Assembly: GCF_900142675.1 (NCBI RefSeq)
Contig: NZ_FRBS01000002.1
Location: 558,001-622,000, forward strand
DNA length: 64,000 nt
From: Shouchella rhizosphaerae
Lineage (GTDB): Bacteria > Bacillota > Bacilli > Bacillales > Bacillaceae_D
Direction: 5' to 3'
Part shown: piece by piece, positions 1 through 9,259 of the stretch
Numbering within the stretch: the first letter of the stretch is position 1
Layout: every line of letters begins with the position of its first letter
Position numbers and translations under genes: made by a program
Notes under the pieces: model-generated
The model's database searches: none
What the model was told of the DNA's origin: nothing
What the model saw: only the letters and a program-made list of their open reading frames with translations

Positions 1-891
<891 letters not shown>

Positions 892-902
892 CTATTATCT
901 GT

Positions 903-2486
903 TTAAAGTTTTGTTTCAAAGGAATCTCTTACTTGCGGTACACTTAAGCCAACAATAATTTGTATGCTTTGGCCGCTTTTAGCCAATCCATGGGCCATTT
1001 TATTGTTTGTGAAGTAATCGCTGTCTTTGACCAAGCTAGTGTCAATCACTGTAACACGTAGACGCGTTGCACAGTTTGTCACATCTTTAATGTTTTCTTT
1101 GCCGCCAAGGCCTTCTAAGTAATAGACCGCTTTCTCTTCATACTCAGACTCGTAAGCTGCGGCAGCTTCCTTTTCATGATTACTCCCTTTTTTAGCCTTC
1201 TGATAATCTTGTTTTGTGTATAGCCTAGCCTCCTCTTCCTTTTTTCGCCCTGGTAATGGAATATCAAATTTAACAATCATCCATCTGAACAGGACAAAGT
1301 ACAGTGCTGCAAATATAAGCCCAATCATGGCTTGGACGATATAAATGCTTCCGTGATTAGAAGCGAGTGGTATCCAGTTTAACGCGGCTATTTCAATTAA
1401 TCCGCCGCCCATCATGCCGACGACGCCAAACATGTTCATCAGCGTTACCATAGTCGCGCCAAGAAGGGCATGGATCACAAATAAATAGGGCGCGATAAAT
1501 AGAAATGTAAATTCAAGCGGTTCTGTAATTCCCGCAAATATCGCTGTTAATGTTGCAGGCAATACGAGCGCAAGCACTTTCTTTCTGTTTTCTTTTGGTG
1601 TTGAATAATACATGGCGAGTGCGATCCCTAAACAGCCGAACATCTTAATATTTCCATGCAGTAAAAACCCATATGGATAAAGATCTTTTAACGCTGAAGT
1701 TGAAGTAGCAAAATCATTTAAATTGGCAATCCAATATGGTTTTAACCCTTCATTTACAGCAGCCGGACCAAATTCAAAAGGAGTGTAAATAAAATGATGC
1801 AGCCCCGTCGGTATTAAAACCCTTTCCAAGAAATGAAACAGCCAGACACCAACATAACCAGCTTGTGAGATGAACCCTTGGAGGGAACCAATGCCTTGCT
1901 GGACATACGGCCATACAAAAGCAACGAGGAAAGCGAAAGGAATCATTACAAAAAAACCAATGATCACCACAAAGACGAGACCCTGGAAAATGCCAAGCAT
2001 TTCAGGAAGCTTTTGATCATAAAAACGATTATGGATCCAAATTACAATCGCAGATATGACAATGGCGCCAATGATATTTGTATCCAATGTAGGGATACCG
2101 GCAATTTCTTTAACACCTGTTATGTTCTCGACCCCTTGTGATAGATCGACGCCGAAAGTGGACGGCCAAAGTGTCAAAATCGCATTAATAAAATTATTGA
2201 AAACAAGGTAAACCATCAATGCTGCAAGTGTGGCCCGTGCTTGCGCTTTTTTTGCCAATGAAATGGGCAAGCCGATAACAAACGCCAGCTCCATATGATT
2301 AAAAATGGTCCAGCCTCCACTTTCAATCAGTGACCAAACCTTGTACCACATCGTCCCTTCTGCAGCGATGTCTCCCATAATCGCCGGGTTTTTAAATAAA
2401 GTTGCCAGGCCGACGACAATGCCAAAAAATGCGAATAAGAGAACAGGGACAATCATCGCGCTGCCAAACCGCTTGATTGCGTTCAT
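903..2486 (-). CDS. glvC: PTS maltose/glucose-type EIIBC permease
   Basis: A 527-residue membrane protein, the length I recall for Bacillus GlvC/MalP. An upstream in-frame start would add 25 unlikely residues; ATG at 2486 behind AAAGGAG is preferred. The N-terminal ~430 residues form the hydrophobic EIIC domain (for example the FLERVLIPTGLHH and GITEPLEFTFLF segments). A charged linker (KKEEEARLYTKQDYQKAKKG) leads to a C-terminal EIIB domain whose phosphorylated cysteine lies in TNCATRLRVTV. No EIIA domain is present, so phosphate must come from a shared EIIA. It is transcribed towards the GH4 gene and away from the RpiR-type regulator. Maltose specificity is inferred from family resemblance and context. 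Confidence 0.92.
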   Translation of the reverse strand: MNAIKRFGSAMIVPVLLFAFFGIVVGLATLFKNPAIMGDIAAEGTMWYKVWSLIESGGWTIFNHMELAFVIGLPISLAKKAQARATLAALMVYLVFNNFINAILTLWPSTFGVDLSQGVENITGVKEIAGIPTLDTNIIGAIVISAIVIWIHNRFYDQKLPEMLGIFQGLVFVVIIGFFVMIPFAFLVAFVWPYVQQGIGSLQGFISQAGYVGVWLFHFLERVLIPTGLHHFIYTPFEFGPAAVNEGLKPYWIANLNDFATSTSALKDLYPYGFLLHGNIKMFGCLGIALAMYYSTPKENRKKVLALVLPATLTAIFAGITEPLEFTFLFIAPYLFVIHALLGATMVTLMNMFGVVGMMGGGLIEIAALNWIPLASNHGSIYIVQAMIGLIFAALYFVLFRWMIVKFDIPLPGRKKEEEARLYTKQDYQKAKKGSNHEKEAAAAYESEYEEKAVYYLEGLGGKENIKDVTNCATRLRVTVIDTSLVKDSDYFTNNKMAHGLAKSGQSIQIIVGLSVPQVRDSFETKL

Positions 2487-2520
2487 AAGCAAAACTCCTT
2501 TGCGTGGTCTACAATTTAAC

Positions 2521-2543
2521 TGTAAAGGCAGCGCTTTCAAAAC
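2521..2543 (-). promoter_or_regulatory. candidate CcpA cre site upstream of glvC
   Basis: Read on the minus strand the sequence TTGAAAGCGCTGCCT matches the cre consensus WTGNAARCGNWWWCA at 13 of 15 positions. It lies 35 to 57 bp upstream of the glvC start, where CcpA-HPr(Ser-P) would repress the operon when glucose is available. Binding is inferred from the match. Confidence 0.55.
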
Positions 2544-2591
2544 CCAATAGGTTTGACGCATTTAGAAATCAAGTTGTACGATTAGATTATA

Positions 2592-2622
2592 TTTTCACAG
2601 AAGGAAAATATTTTCATAGAAG
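2592..2622 (+). promoter_or_regulatory. tandem 13-bp repeat ahead of the RpiR regulator
   Basis: TTTTCAyAGAAGG occurs twice in direct orientation, about 20 bp apart (two helical turns), in the divergent glvC/regulator intergenic region. The second copy contributes the AGAAGG ribosome site of the regulator gene. It could be the operator of the neighbouring RpiR-type regulator; this is inference. Confidence 0.35.
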
Positions 2623-2630
2623 GTGAGCAC

Positions 2631-3398
2631 ATGATTCTGGACAAGTTAGTCAATAAACACTTTGAATCACTAAGCGAGAATGATTTGCATATTATTAAGA
2701 CGATTTATGACCATATTGATGAGATGAAGACGATGAAAATTCAGGATCTCGCTGTTTATGCCCACACTTCCATCTCTTCCATCCACCGACTCACGAAAAA
2801 AATTGGTTTAGACGGCTACAGCGACTTAAAATCTTATATTAAATTGAACAATTTTACGGAAGGTACGAGCCAAGATTTAATGGAACTGCTTGACCAAGAT
2901 ATCCACCAGACGAGGAAGTACATGGAGCAACTAGACTTTTGCCAATTAAACCGACTGATTGACCGCGCTCCATATATCTATATTTACGGAACGGGGGCTG
3001 CACAGCTGGATTTGGCGAATGATGTTCAGCGGCAGTTATGGACGCTGCACAAGAAATCTCAAGTCATACGAAGTGAACGGGACTTTACAAATGGACTCGG
3101 AGAAATGGGCGAAAACGATCTTTTGTTTATTATTTCTTTATCCGGCGAATCGGAAAACCTCGATGAAATTATTCACGCGATTAAAACAAGAAAGATTAAA
3201 TGTGTCAGCCTAACAACATTGAGGAATAATTTACTGGCACAAAATGCGATGTTTAATATTTATGTAAACAGTACTCCTTTCTGGTTGTATAACAAAGTCG
3301 AGAACTCTAGCTTTTTGCCGTTTTACATTGTGGTTGATATTATCGTGAGGAAATTTAGTGAGTGGAAAATGGAACAGTTGAAAAATAACATGACTTAA
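2631..3398 (+). CDS. glvR: RpiR/MurR-family regulator with SIS domain (GlvR/MalR-like)
   Basis: A 255-residue protein, the size of Bacillus GlvR/MalR. Residues ~1-75 form the RpiR helix-turn-helix (IQDLAVYAHTSISSIHRLTKKIG). Residues ~105-235 form a SIS phosphosugar-binding domain (YIYGTGAAQLDLANDVQRQL, then FIISLSGESENLDEI). Known: such proteins sense sugar phosphates and control adjacent PTS/phosphoglucosidase operons; Bacillus GlvR activates maltose uptake. It is divergent from glvC with a 144-bp shared control region. ATG 2631 follows AGAAGGTGAGC. Assignment to the maltose system rests on position and length. Confidence 0.85.
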   Translation: MILDKLVNKHFESLSENDLHIIKTIYDHIDEMKTMKIQDLAVYAHTSISSIHRLTKKIGLDGYSDLKSYIKLNNFTEGTSQDLMELLDQDIHQTRKYMEQLDFCQLNRLIDRAPYIYIYGTGAAQLDLANDVQRQLWTLHKKSQVIRSERDFTNGLGEMGENDLLFIISLSGESENLDEIIHAIKTRKIKCVSLTTLRNNLLAQNAMFNIYVNSTPFWLYNKVENSSFLPFYIVVDIIVRKFSEWKMEQLKNNMT

Positions 3399-3405
3399 CA
3401 AAGCA

Positions 3406-3429
3406 ATGACTTGGAGTACTCCAAGTCAT
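3406..3429. terminator. perfect 24-bp palindrome after glvR
   Basis: ATGACTTGGAG followed by TA and its complement CTCCAAGTCAT forms a perfect inverted repeat 8 bp after the glvR stop. No T-tract follows on either strand, so it is either a weak terminator or a protein-binding palindrome. Confidence 0.4.
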
Positions 3430-3516
3430 GTGAGAAGTAGTACACTTGCCAAGAATAATTTTTTACTAATTCATGGTTATTATAGACTTCATACCTACAA
3501 GTAGGGGGAGGTACAT

Positions 3517-4002
3517 ATGGAAAAACCGAAGAATGGCCATTCTAAAATAGAAAATTTACTCGTATTTCTATCCGCTGTTTTCTTTATCTATCACCTTACA
3601 TTTCTAATAAATGCTTGGCCAGATATTCCTAATCAAATCGCCTTTCACTATAGTAATGGAATCCCTGACAATTTCAGACCTAAGTATTTGTTAATTGTTA
3701 TTCCACTAATAGGTGTATTGATGTGGTGTCTGCTCGGTTTTTTAGTTAGGAAACCAGAAAAACTGAATTATATTAATTTGACTGAAGCAAATAAAGATCT
3801 TCAGTACATGAAGGCTAGAAAAATCATGTCCGTCGTACAAAATGCAAGCTTTATCATGCTCTTATTTGCCAATGAAGCTTTCATAAGAGGAGCAATGGGA
3901 CTTGAATTTAGTTTCCAACTCTCTATTTCTTTACTGCTATTAGTAATTTGCAATCTGACTCCTTTGTATTTCTTAATATGGGCCTTCAGATTAAAATATT
4001 GA
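3517..4002 (+). CDS. DUF1648-like membrane protein
   Basis: A 161-residue protein with about four hydrophobic segments (near residues 12-30, 49-72, 105-125 and 133-155). After the first segment it has INAWPDIPNQIAFHYSNG, which matches the WPxxIPxHxxxxG pattern of DUF1648, the N-terminal part of SdpI-like and related membrane proteins. The start is backed by GGGGGAGG seven bases upstream. It stands alone between the maltose locus and other small membrane proteins. No specific function can be given. SdpI-type immunity is only a distant possibility, since the C-terminal SdpI domain is not evident. Confidence 0.7.
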   Translation: MEKPKNGHSKIENLLVFLSAVFFIYHLTFLINAWPDIPNQIAFHYSNGIPDNFRPKYLLIVIPLIGVLMWCLLGFLVRKPEKLNYINLTEANKDLQYMKARKIMSVVQNASFIMLLFANEAFIRGAMGLEFSFQLSISLLLLVICNLTPLYFLIWAFRLKY

Positions 4003-4197
4003 CAGAAAGTAGATGGACGTACTGAAAGTTCTGGACGACGAACGTGTTCTTTCAAAATAGGGCTGTGCTTAAAGGTCATGGAAACGTAACTTTTGTTTAT
4101 CTTAAAAGGCATAAAAAAATCGCCTAACCTTGTATAATGTAGTCACCAATTAGTATGATGAGAGCTGTTTAAACAAAATCAGAAAGGCACAAGATAA

Positions 4198-4671
4198 ATG
4201 AAAGCAATATCTTATCGAAAATCGGTGGCATGGGGCAAAGCGCTTGGCAGTTTACTGTTTGTGCTGGTTTGTTTGTTTCTGCTGTATGTTGCTTTTTTTA
4301 CCGATGCTACGTTAATTCATACGTTTTTTTGTATCACGTCAGCTATCATAGGGATTCCGTTTTTTGGTGGATATTTGGTTGTCTGCTTGCCACGGGCATT
4401 GAAATCAAATACGCAGTTACTCACTTATGACCAACAGGCTATTTCAGACGGTAAGCAAACAGTAGCGTGGGTGGACATTGTAAAAATCAGCTACAGTGGC
4501 CCTTCCATTCAGAGATGGCTGCTTCCGCAGTTTCCTAAGCTGATTTTTCATTTGAAGAACAGAGAAACCTGGACTGTGAATACCTATTATTTGCTAACTG
4601 ATACCGAAATCCAATCAGTCATGAAGCTCCTGCACGGGCTAATTGGCCGCAACGGTAAGGAAATAAAGTAG
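4198..4671 (+). CDS. membrane protein with cytosolic PH-like domain (STM3941-like)
   Basis: A 157-residue protein. Two transmembrane segments (about residues 16-35 and 40-62) are followed by a soluble tail with LTYDQQAISDGKQTVAWVDIVKISY and a tryptophan-rich WLLPQFPKLIFHLKNR region. That layout resembles small STM3941/PH-like proteins in Firmicutes, where an I-W-D/E-I turn follows two membrane helices. The start follows AGAAAGGCACAAGATAA, a weak ribosome site. Function unknown; the family match is from memory of the pattern. Confidence 0.6.
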   Translation: MKAISYRKSVAWGKALGSLLFVLVCLFLLYVAFFTDATLIHTFFCITSAIIGIPFFGGYLVVCLPRALKSNTQLLTYDQQAISDGKQTVAWVDIVKISYSGPSIQRWLLPQFPKLIFHLKNRETWTVNTYYLLTDTEIQSVMKLLHGLIGRNGKEIK

Positions 4672-4739
4672 TTTCAGTAGATTTATATTTTTATTAGCTG
4701 AGGATGTCTACGATTAACGGAAAGGAAGGCGTACAAACA

Positions 4740-5474
4740 ATGGAAGCGAGCATCGAAGGCCTCCTTCGTCTATTGAGAGACCAGCACGAGGCGCATCATG
4801 GTATTCCAGAGAGTGAGATCGAGGCAAAGGAACGAGAGCTTGGCTTTTCCTTGCCGCTGGTGCTACGGAATTACTACAAAGCGTTGGGACGGTCTCCACA
4901 TATCTCCCAAGGATGCAACAATCAATATGAACCGCTGCCGTTGGAGAAGCTGTTTATTCCTGATAGCACTTTTTTTACAACAGACAAAGCATTTTTGGTT
5001 TTCTACCAAGTAGAAGAATCTGTGATCTACTGTGGGATCCGGTTGGACGAGTTGGAAAAGGAAGACCCGCCAGTTTATTTATGCGCTTGGAGCTTCGCCG
5101 ACTGGCAGTTAGAGAATCAGTCACTAAGCCGTTTTCTCGCTGGCAAAGCTCTAGTTCAATTGGGCGTTGAAGATCGGCTGCCGTATTGGGCGATTTTCGA
5201 TGAAAGCACGGGGAACTTGTCCGACTATCACGAGTGGATGCGTTTAGACGACCACGAAGATGAGATAGAAGAAGGTTCCGAGCTAAATACGTGGAAAATA
5301 TTTGTGAAAGATGATGTGCTGATCGTGTTTGAACTTTCTGGTTCAGAAGAAGAGGAGGCTCCGCTGGCGGTATATCTTGCTTCTTTTAAGCGAACGAATT
5401 TGGAGAATCTACTAAACGAGCTGGAAAAGGCAGCGAACCTGCCCGCGTATCGAACCAATCTGTTTGAACAGTAA
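4740..5474 (+). CDS. SMI1/KNR4-family protein
   Basis: A 244-residue acidic soluble protein. The N-terminal SEIEAKERELGFSLPLVLRN motif is the hallmark of the SMI1/KNR4 (SUKH) superfamily. Many bacterial members are immunity proteins against polymorphic toxins, but stand-alone members also exist. No toxin gene lies beside it, so immunity is not supported here. The start chosen is ATG 4740, nine bases behind GGAAAGGAAGG. An ATG at 4704 directly abuts its GAGG and is less likely. A glutamate-rich patch (GSEEEEAPLAV) lies near the C-terminus. Confidence 0.75.
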   Translation: MEASIEGLLRLLRDQHEAHHGIPESEIEAKERELGFSLPLVLRNYYKALGRSPHISQGCNNQYEPLPLEKLFIPDSTFFTTDKAFLVFYQVEESVIYCGIRLDELEKEDPPVYLCAWSFADWQLENQSLSRFLAGKALVQLGVEDRLPYWAIFDESTGNLSDYHEWMRLDDHEDEIEEGSELNTWKIFVKDDVLIVFELSGSEEEEAPLAVYLASFKRTNLENLLNELEKAANLPAYRTNLFEQ

Positions 5475-5504
5475 TGGTGTGGGGACCCATGAAGGAGGCA
5501 TCCT

Positions 5505-6038
5505 GTGATCGAAGCATTGAATCAATCAGTCTCGATTTCATCACTTATCTGGCTATTTTTGGTATTTTTTATGATTCATGATTTTGAGGAAATTATTTTT
5601 GTCGAAGGATGGGTAAAAAAACGCTACGAGTCGGTCTATCAAAGGATCCCCTCTTTTTATAGACCAATCTTTCGTATATTTAACGGAATGACTGGTTCGC
5701 AATTTGCTTTTGCCGTGTTTATTGAGTTTATTGTATTTATTCCTGTTACCTATTTAGCGGCAGAGCAACAAATGTTTACCTGGTTCATTGGTTTTAACGT
5801 CATCGCGTTTTTGCATGTATTTACGCATGCAGGTCAAGCACTGCTACTGAGAATGTATACACCAGGGGTCATTACCGCCATTATCGTGACCCTTCCATAT
5901 TCACTATATTTGTTTTACCGGTTAGAAGCGGAATATAATATTCAGGTTAATGATCTAATTGCCAGTATCCCATACGGACTGACCATTATTCCAATCGTGG
6001 CTTTCGGTCATCTACTAGCTAAAAAAGTGATTCGGTAA
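5505..6038 (+). CDS. HXXEE domain membrane protein
   Basis: A 177-residue protein starting at GTG behind AAGGAGGCATCCT. It contains FMIHDFEEIIFVEGW near the N-terminus, the H-x-x-E-E signature of the HXXEE family, and a second conserved histidine pattern HVFTHAGQALLLR, with four to five hydrophobic helices. The histidines and glutamates are arranged as in membrane metal-binding proteins, but no reaction is established for the family as far as I recall. It lies 30 bp after the SMI1-like gene and may be co-transcribed. Confidence 0.75.
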   Translation: MIEALNQSVSISSLIWLFLVFFMIHDFEEIIFVEGWVKKRYESVYQRIPSFYRPIFRIFNGMTGSQFAFAVFIEFIVFIPVTYLAAEQQMFTWFIGFNVIAFLHVFTHAGQALLLRMYTPGVITAIIVTLPYSLYLFYRLEAEYNIQVNDLIASIPYGLTIIPIVAFGHLLAKKVIR

Positions 6039-6134
6039 AAAATGATAAGGTATTTCGTGGATCGTTTTTGGATTTAACATTGATAACAAGTGAGCAAACA
6101 AATATAACTTTGAGAAATGCTTTCTAACCTATTA

Positions 6135-6318
6135 TTTTGGTGCGAACCCTAAGCGAACATAAAATTCCTGGATCACCCGCACCAAAAAAGAGCCTAAATA
6201 TGAAATAATATGTGTAATAATGTATAAATCTCGTTTACGTCCTATGATATGATAGAAGAAAAGGGTGATTTTTCCCTATTATTTATAGTTTCACTCCAAG
6301 AAATAGGGAGATTTCGCT
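6135..6318 (+). promoter_or_regulatory. CRISPR leader 1
   Basis: An AT-rich leader ending in ATTTCGCT directly before the first repeat. It opens with an inverted repeat, TTTTGGTGCG and CGCACCAAAA, enclosing about 33 bp (6135-6187). A second imperfect inverted repeat, CCCTATT to AATAGGG, lies in the last 50 bp. The same block stands before all five arrays. In this copy the inner CGCAC is changed to CGAAC. Confidence 0.85.
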
Positions 6319-6682
6319 GTCGCACTCTTTGTGAGTGCGTGGATTGAAATACACACAGCCCATTGTCTCTTCGTTTCACAGCTTCGTCGCACTCTTTGTG
6401 AGTGCGTGGATTGAAATAATCACCTAATTTCTGTTGCCTTATAATCTCTTGGTCGCACTCTTTGTGAGTGCGTGGATTGAAATAACCATGTGTTTGTAAT
6501 CGGCAGAACTAATACCGGTCGCACTCTTTGTGAGTGCGTGGATTGAAATCGTCCGGGGCATATAAATTGAATTCTTGGACTAGGGTCGCACTCTTCGTGA
6601 GTGCGTGGATTGAAATTTGCATTTCCCGTAAACGGGCAAAAAAAGGCGGCGTCGCACTCTTTGTGAGTGCGTGGATTGAAAT
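6319..6682 (+). CRISPR. CRISPR array 1, type I-C-like repeat, 6 repeats and 5 spacers
   Basis: A 32-bp repeat (GTCGCACTC, loop TTTGT, GAGTGCG, tail TGGATTGAAAT) starts at 6319, 6386, 6452, 6518, 6585 and 6651. Spacers are 34-35 bp. The fifth repeat has CTTCG instead of CTTTG. The hairpin repeat with a GGATTGAAAT tail is typical of subtype I-C (Cas5d-processed) arrays such as those of alkaliphilic bacilli. Apparent reading frames across the array (SAWIEI-type translations) are artefacts. Confidence 0.97.
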
Positions 6683-6799
6683 CCATAGTCTTTGGATAGG
6701 GCATCGATAGGGTTAGCCGGAGAACTCTATGTTTATGCCATTTCCATTAGGCCACACGGCAGTTTTCTTTTGTGGGTTGTGAAAATAGTGTCCACGTAA

Positions 6800-6842
6800 A
6801 ACGAGAGCCAGGAGTTTTCCTCCTGGCTCTGTCTGCTTTTTT
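6800..6842 (-). terminator. terminator hairpin of the tagatose-6-phosphate kinase gene
   Basis: AGAGCCAGGAG, loop TTTTC, CTCCTGGCTCT forms a long stem at 6804-6830. It is followed by TCGTTTT on the minus strand and, after six bases, TTTTTT on the plus strand. It lies 28 bp beyond the minus-strand pfkB-family gene and may act in both directions. A near copy lies at 18824-18850. Confidence 0.75.
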
Positions 6843-6869
6843 CAAGAATTGCTTTGCTAAAATGCATGA

Positions 6870-7814
6870 CTAAACAGCTGAACCAATCCGTTCGATGTGG
6901 ATTTTTTGCTGATACTGTTCGGCTTGTGAAAAATCAATCGTTGGCAGCCAGTGGAGGCAGTTTGCCAATGAGAGGGCGCTGCCTGCTAATAGAGCTGCTT
7001 TTACATCGTTTGTTTTTCGCCACTCGCGTATAAAGGTGCCGAGAAAAATATCGCCTGAGGCGGTAGCATTTGTTACGTTAATCGTTGGGAGCGTGACACG
7101 CCAGATGTCTCCGTTGATTTTGGCGACTGTTCCTTCGCCGCCTAATGTGACGATGCAGTTAGGGTAAGGGCTGTTTTTTAAATATTCTTCGATTTGCTGC
7201 TGTCTGTTGGCGGCTTCCTCTTTTACCCCCATTAAGTCTAAAAATTCTTCTCCGTTGATCTTTATTAGCCATGGTTTTGCCTCTGCTCCGTATGCTAATG
7301 CATCGCCGCTGCTATCGAGAATGGTCTGGACGCCGCGGCTTTCTGCTTGGGCAATGATGTCCCGGTAAAAAGTGAGGGGGGTCCCCTTTGGGAGTGATCC
7401 TGAAAGCACGAGATGGTCGCCTGCTTTTAGGGAGCAAAAAAGCGATTGCAAAAACTGCTGTTGTTCTTTTTCTGTAATGGAAGGTCCTTGTTCATTGATT
7501 AGGGCTGCTTCTTGCTTTGATTCGTTTACGAGAATGGTGCAGTATCGGTTATCGCCTTCAATGAATGTTGTTTCCCCTGCTAGTTGGGCGTTTTTCATCA
7601 TCTGTGCTAATTGTTCTCCTACAGGCCCGCCGAAAAATGTGTGCATGTGAATCGTTTTTTGCTCATTTGTGACAATAAAAGGAAGGGCGACATTGAATCC
7701 TTTCCCGCCAAGGCCTTCATGGGAGGCACTAGAACGGGTTACGCCATTTGGATAAAAAGCTTGAACGTAAATGGTTCGGTCAAGGGCTGGATTGGCACAT
7801 AAAATATGGATCAT
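6870..7814 (-). CDS. lacC: PfkB-family kinase, probable tagatose-6-phosphate kinase
   Basis: A 314-residue sugar kinase of the ribokinase/PfkB fold, the size of LacC and 1-phosphofructokinases. It has the N-terminal NPALDRTIYV strand, the substrate glycines in HEGLGGKGFNVA, LSGSLPKG, and the C-terminal anion-hole/catalytic region in the variant form NATASGDIFLG, with Asp as the expected base. Reaction proposed: D-tagatose 6-phosphate + ATP to tagatose 1,6-bisphosphate. It is divergent from the DeoR-galactitol PTS operon and supplies the one step that operon lacks, between GatD and the aldolase. A 1-phosphofructokinase role is the alternative. ATG 7814 has GAGGTG about 9 bp upstream. Confidence 0.8.
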   Translation of the reverse strand: MIHILCANPALDRTIYVQAFYPNGVTRSSASHEGLGGKGFNVALPFIVTNEQKTIHMHTFFGGPVGEQLAQMMKNAQLAGETTFIEGDNRYCTILVNESKQEAALINEQGPSITEKEQQQFLQSLFCSLKAGDHLVLSGSLPKGTPLTFYRDIIAQAESRGVQTILDSSGDALAYGAEAKPWLIKINGEEFLDLMGVKEEAANRQQQIEEYLKNSPYPNCIVTLGGEGTVAKINGDIWRVTLPTINVTNATASGDIFLGTFIREWRKTNDVKAALLAGSALSLANCLHWLPTIDFSQAEQYQQKIHIERIGSAV

Positions 7815-7996
7815 TGATTACACACCTCTATTTGCATTGGTTTGCATTTTGAGTTAATCATATAATAAAAACCAAGTATTGCAAAGTCGTTAATGAATTA
7901 ATGCAAAATAAAGCAAAAATAATATTTGCTTTTTTTGGCTTTGTCACTTATAATCCAAGGTAAGCGATTTCAGTAATAAGGGAGGGGGATGGTTCT
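7815..7996. promoter_or_regulatory. divergent control region of the galactitol locus
   Basis: On the plus strand TTGCTT (7926-7931), a 17-bp spacer and a perfect TATAAT (7949-7954) form a good sigma-A promoter for the deoR-gat operon. The region holds several TTTGCATT-like elements: two direct copies near 7829-7846 and inverted forms near 7900-7930. These are candidate DeoR operators serving both directions; that role is inferred. Confidence 0.6.
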
Positions 7997-8785
7997 TTGC
8001 TTCCGCAGGAAAGACAAGATTTGATCATGAAGGAATTGTATGAATACCATTCTGTCAAAATTTCCGAACTTAGTTCCAAACTAGATGTAACGCGAGAAAC
8101 GATTCGCAAAGATTTATACGAATTAGAAGAAAAAGGGCTCATTCGCAAAGTGCACGGAGGAGCGGTGTTAAACAAGGCAAATCTTGAGACGAACTATAGC
8201 TCGAGAAAAATTGTCAATGAGTGGGAAAAGCGGGCGATTGCGAAAAAAGCAGTTGAGTTTGTCTTTGATAACGATACGATTTATATCGACTATGGCACGA
8301 CCGCCCTTTATTTTGCTCGCGAGCTTATTATGAAAAAAACGGGGCTGACGATTGTAACCAATTCGCTTTCTTTGGCCAATGAGCTTGTGGAGCACTCGAA
8401 TTTCTCAATTATTATCATTGGCGGCAACGTCCGAAAAAATGAGCGTTCCTTGTATGGGCCAGTTGCGAACCAAACAATTGCCAATTTGTATGTCGATACC
8501 GGCTTTTTTGGCATTGGGGCTTTGCATCCGGAAGTAGGCTATACGAACATCCATATGGGGGAAGCTGAAGTATCGCGCCTTATGGTGCAACATTCGAAAA
8601 GGCGCGTGATGATGGCTGACTACTCAAAATTCGGCTCCATCCATATGAATAAAGTCGCTCCAATTGAAGAAGTTGACACACTCATTACCGATTCCAAGGC
8701 CGATGCAGAGATGCTGAAAGCGATTCAAGCGAAAGCACGAAATGTCATCGTCGTTGAAGCTGAAGGGGGTGAGGGAGATGAGTAA
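7997..8785 (+). CDS. DeoR-family repressor of the galactitol operon
   Basis: A 262-residue regulator. The N-terminal DeoR winged helix has KISELSSKLDVTRETIRKDL and the usual GLIRKVHGGAV wing. The C-terminal DeoRC sensor domain has IYIDYGTTALYFARE and TIVTNSLSLANEL, where sugar phosphates bind. The start is TTG at 7997, nine bases behind GGGAGGGGG; the nearby ATG is in another frame. It is the first gene of the operon and overlaps the EIIA gene by 8 bp, so it is very likely the local repressor, relieved by a pathway phosphate such as tagatose 6-phosphate (inferred). Confidence 0.88.
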   Translation: MLPQERQDLIMKELYEYHSVKISELSSKLDVTRETIRKDLYELEEKGLIRKVHGGAVLNKANLETNYSSRKIVNEWEKRAIAKKAVEFVFDNDTIYIDYGTTALYFARELIMKKTGLTIVTNSLSLANELVEHSNFSIIIIGGNVRKNERSLYGPVANQTIANLYVDTGFFGIGALHPEVGYTNIHMGEAEVSRLMVQHSKRRVMMADYSKFGSIHMNKVAPIEEVDTLITDSKADAEMLKAIQAKARNVIVVEAEGGEGDE

Positions 8786-9257
8786 TGCTTTACTTGATCG
8801 AGACTTGATTTTGTTAAACCAAACATGCCAAACGGTTGAAGAGGTGTTAGAGACAATAGCGGCGCCGATGCAAGCTAAACAGTTTGCGAAAGAGACGTAC
8901 GCTGACGGTTTAAAAGAGCGAGAACAATCGTTTGCGACAGGGATACCAACTGAGCCGTTTGGTGTGGCGATTCCTCATACCGATGCCAGTTATGTACTGG
9001 AAAGCAAAATTGGATTGTTGACGCTAAAGGAGCCTGTCTCGTTTGGCGTAATGGGGTCGGAAAACGATCAAATCGATGTGAAAGTTGTGTTGTTGCTTGG
9101 CTTAGCTGATGGTTCAGCTCATTTGAAAGCGCTGCAAACCATTGTGGAACGTATTCAAGATGCCCATTTTGTGAAGAAGTTGGCTTCTGTACAAGAAAAA
9201 GACGAGGCGTTAGCCCTATTGGACGCTTCCATTACTAAACAACTCGAGGGGGAATAA
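8778..9257 (+). CDS. gatA: PTS galactitol-type EIIA
   Basis: A 159-residue EIIA of the fructose/mannitol/galactitol type. The phosphorylated histidine lies in FGVAIPHTDASYV. The upstream GIPTEPFG segment and the C-terminal HLKALQTIVERIQD helix fit the family. The start is ATG 8778 behind GTGAGGGAG, which overlaps the end of deoR by 8 bp and indicates translational coupling. It accepts phosphate from HPr and passes it to the EIIB encoded 2 bp downstream. Confidence 0.9.
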   Translation: MSNALLDRDLILLNQTCQTVEEVLETIAAPMQAKQFAKETYADGLKEREQSFATGIPTEPFGVAIPHTDASYVLESKIGLLTLKEPVSFGVMGSENDQIDVKVVLLLGLADGSAHLKALQTIVERIQDAHFVKKLASVQEKDEALALLDASITKQLEGE

Positions 9258-9259
9258 AC

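Noticed and set aside
4740-5474. SMI1/KNR4 protein as part of a toxin-immunity pair
   Set aside because: No polymorphic-toxin gene or toxin fragment lies beside it.
6135-6187. Leader inverted repeat as an intrinsic terminator
   Set aside because: The T-tract is upstream of the left arm and an A-tract follows the right arm on both strands' reading; conservation with the arrays fits a leader element better.
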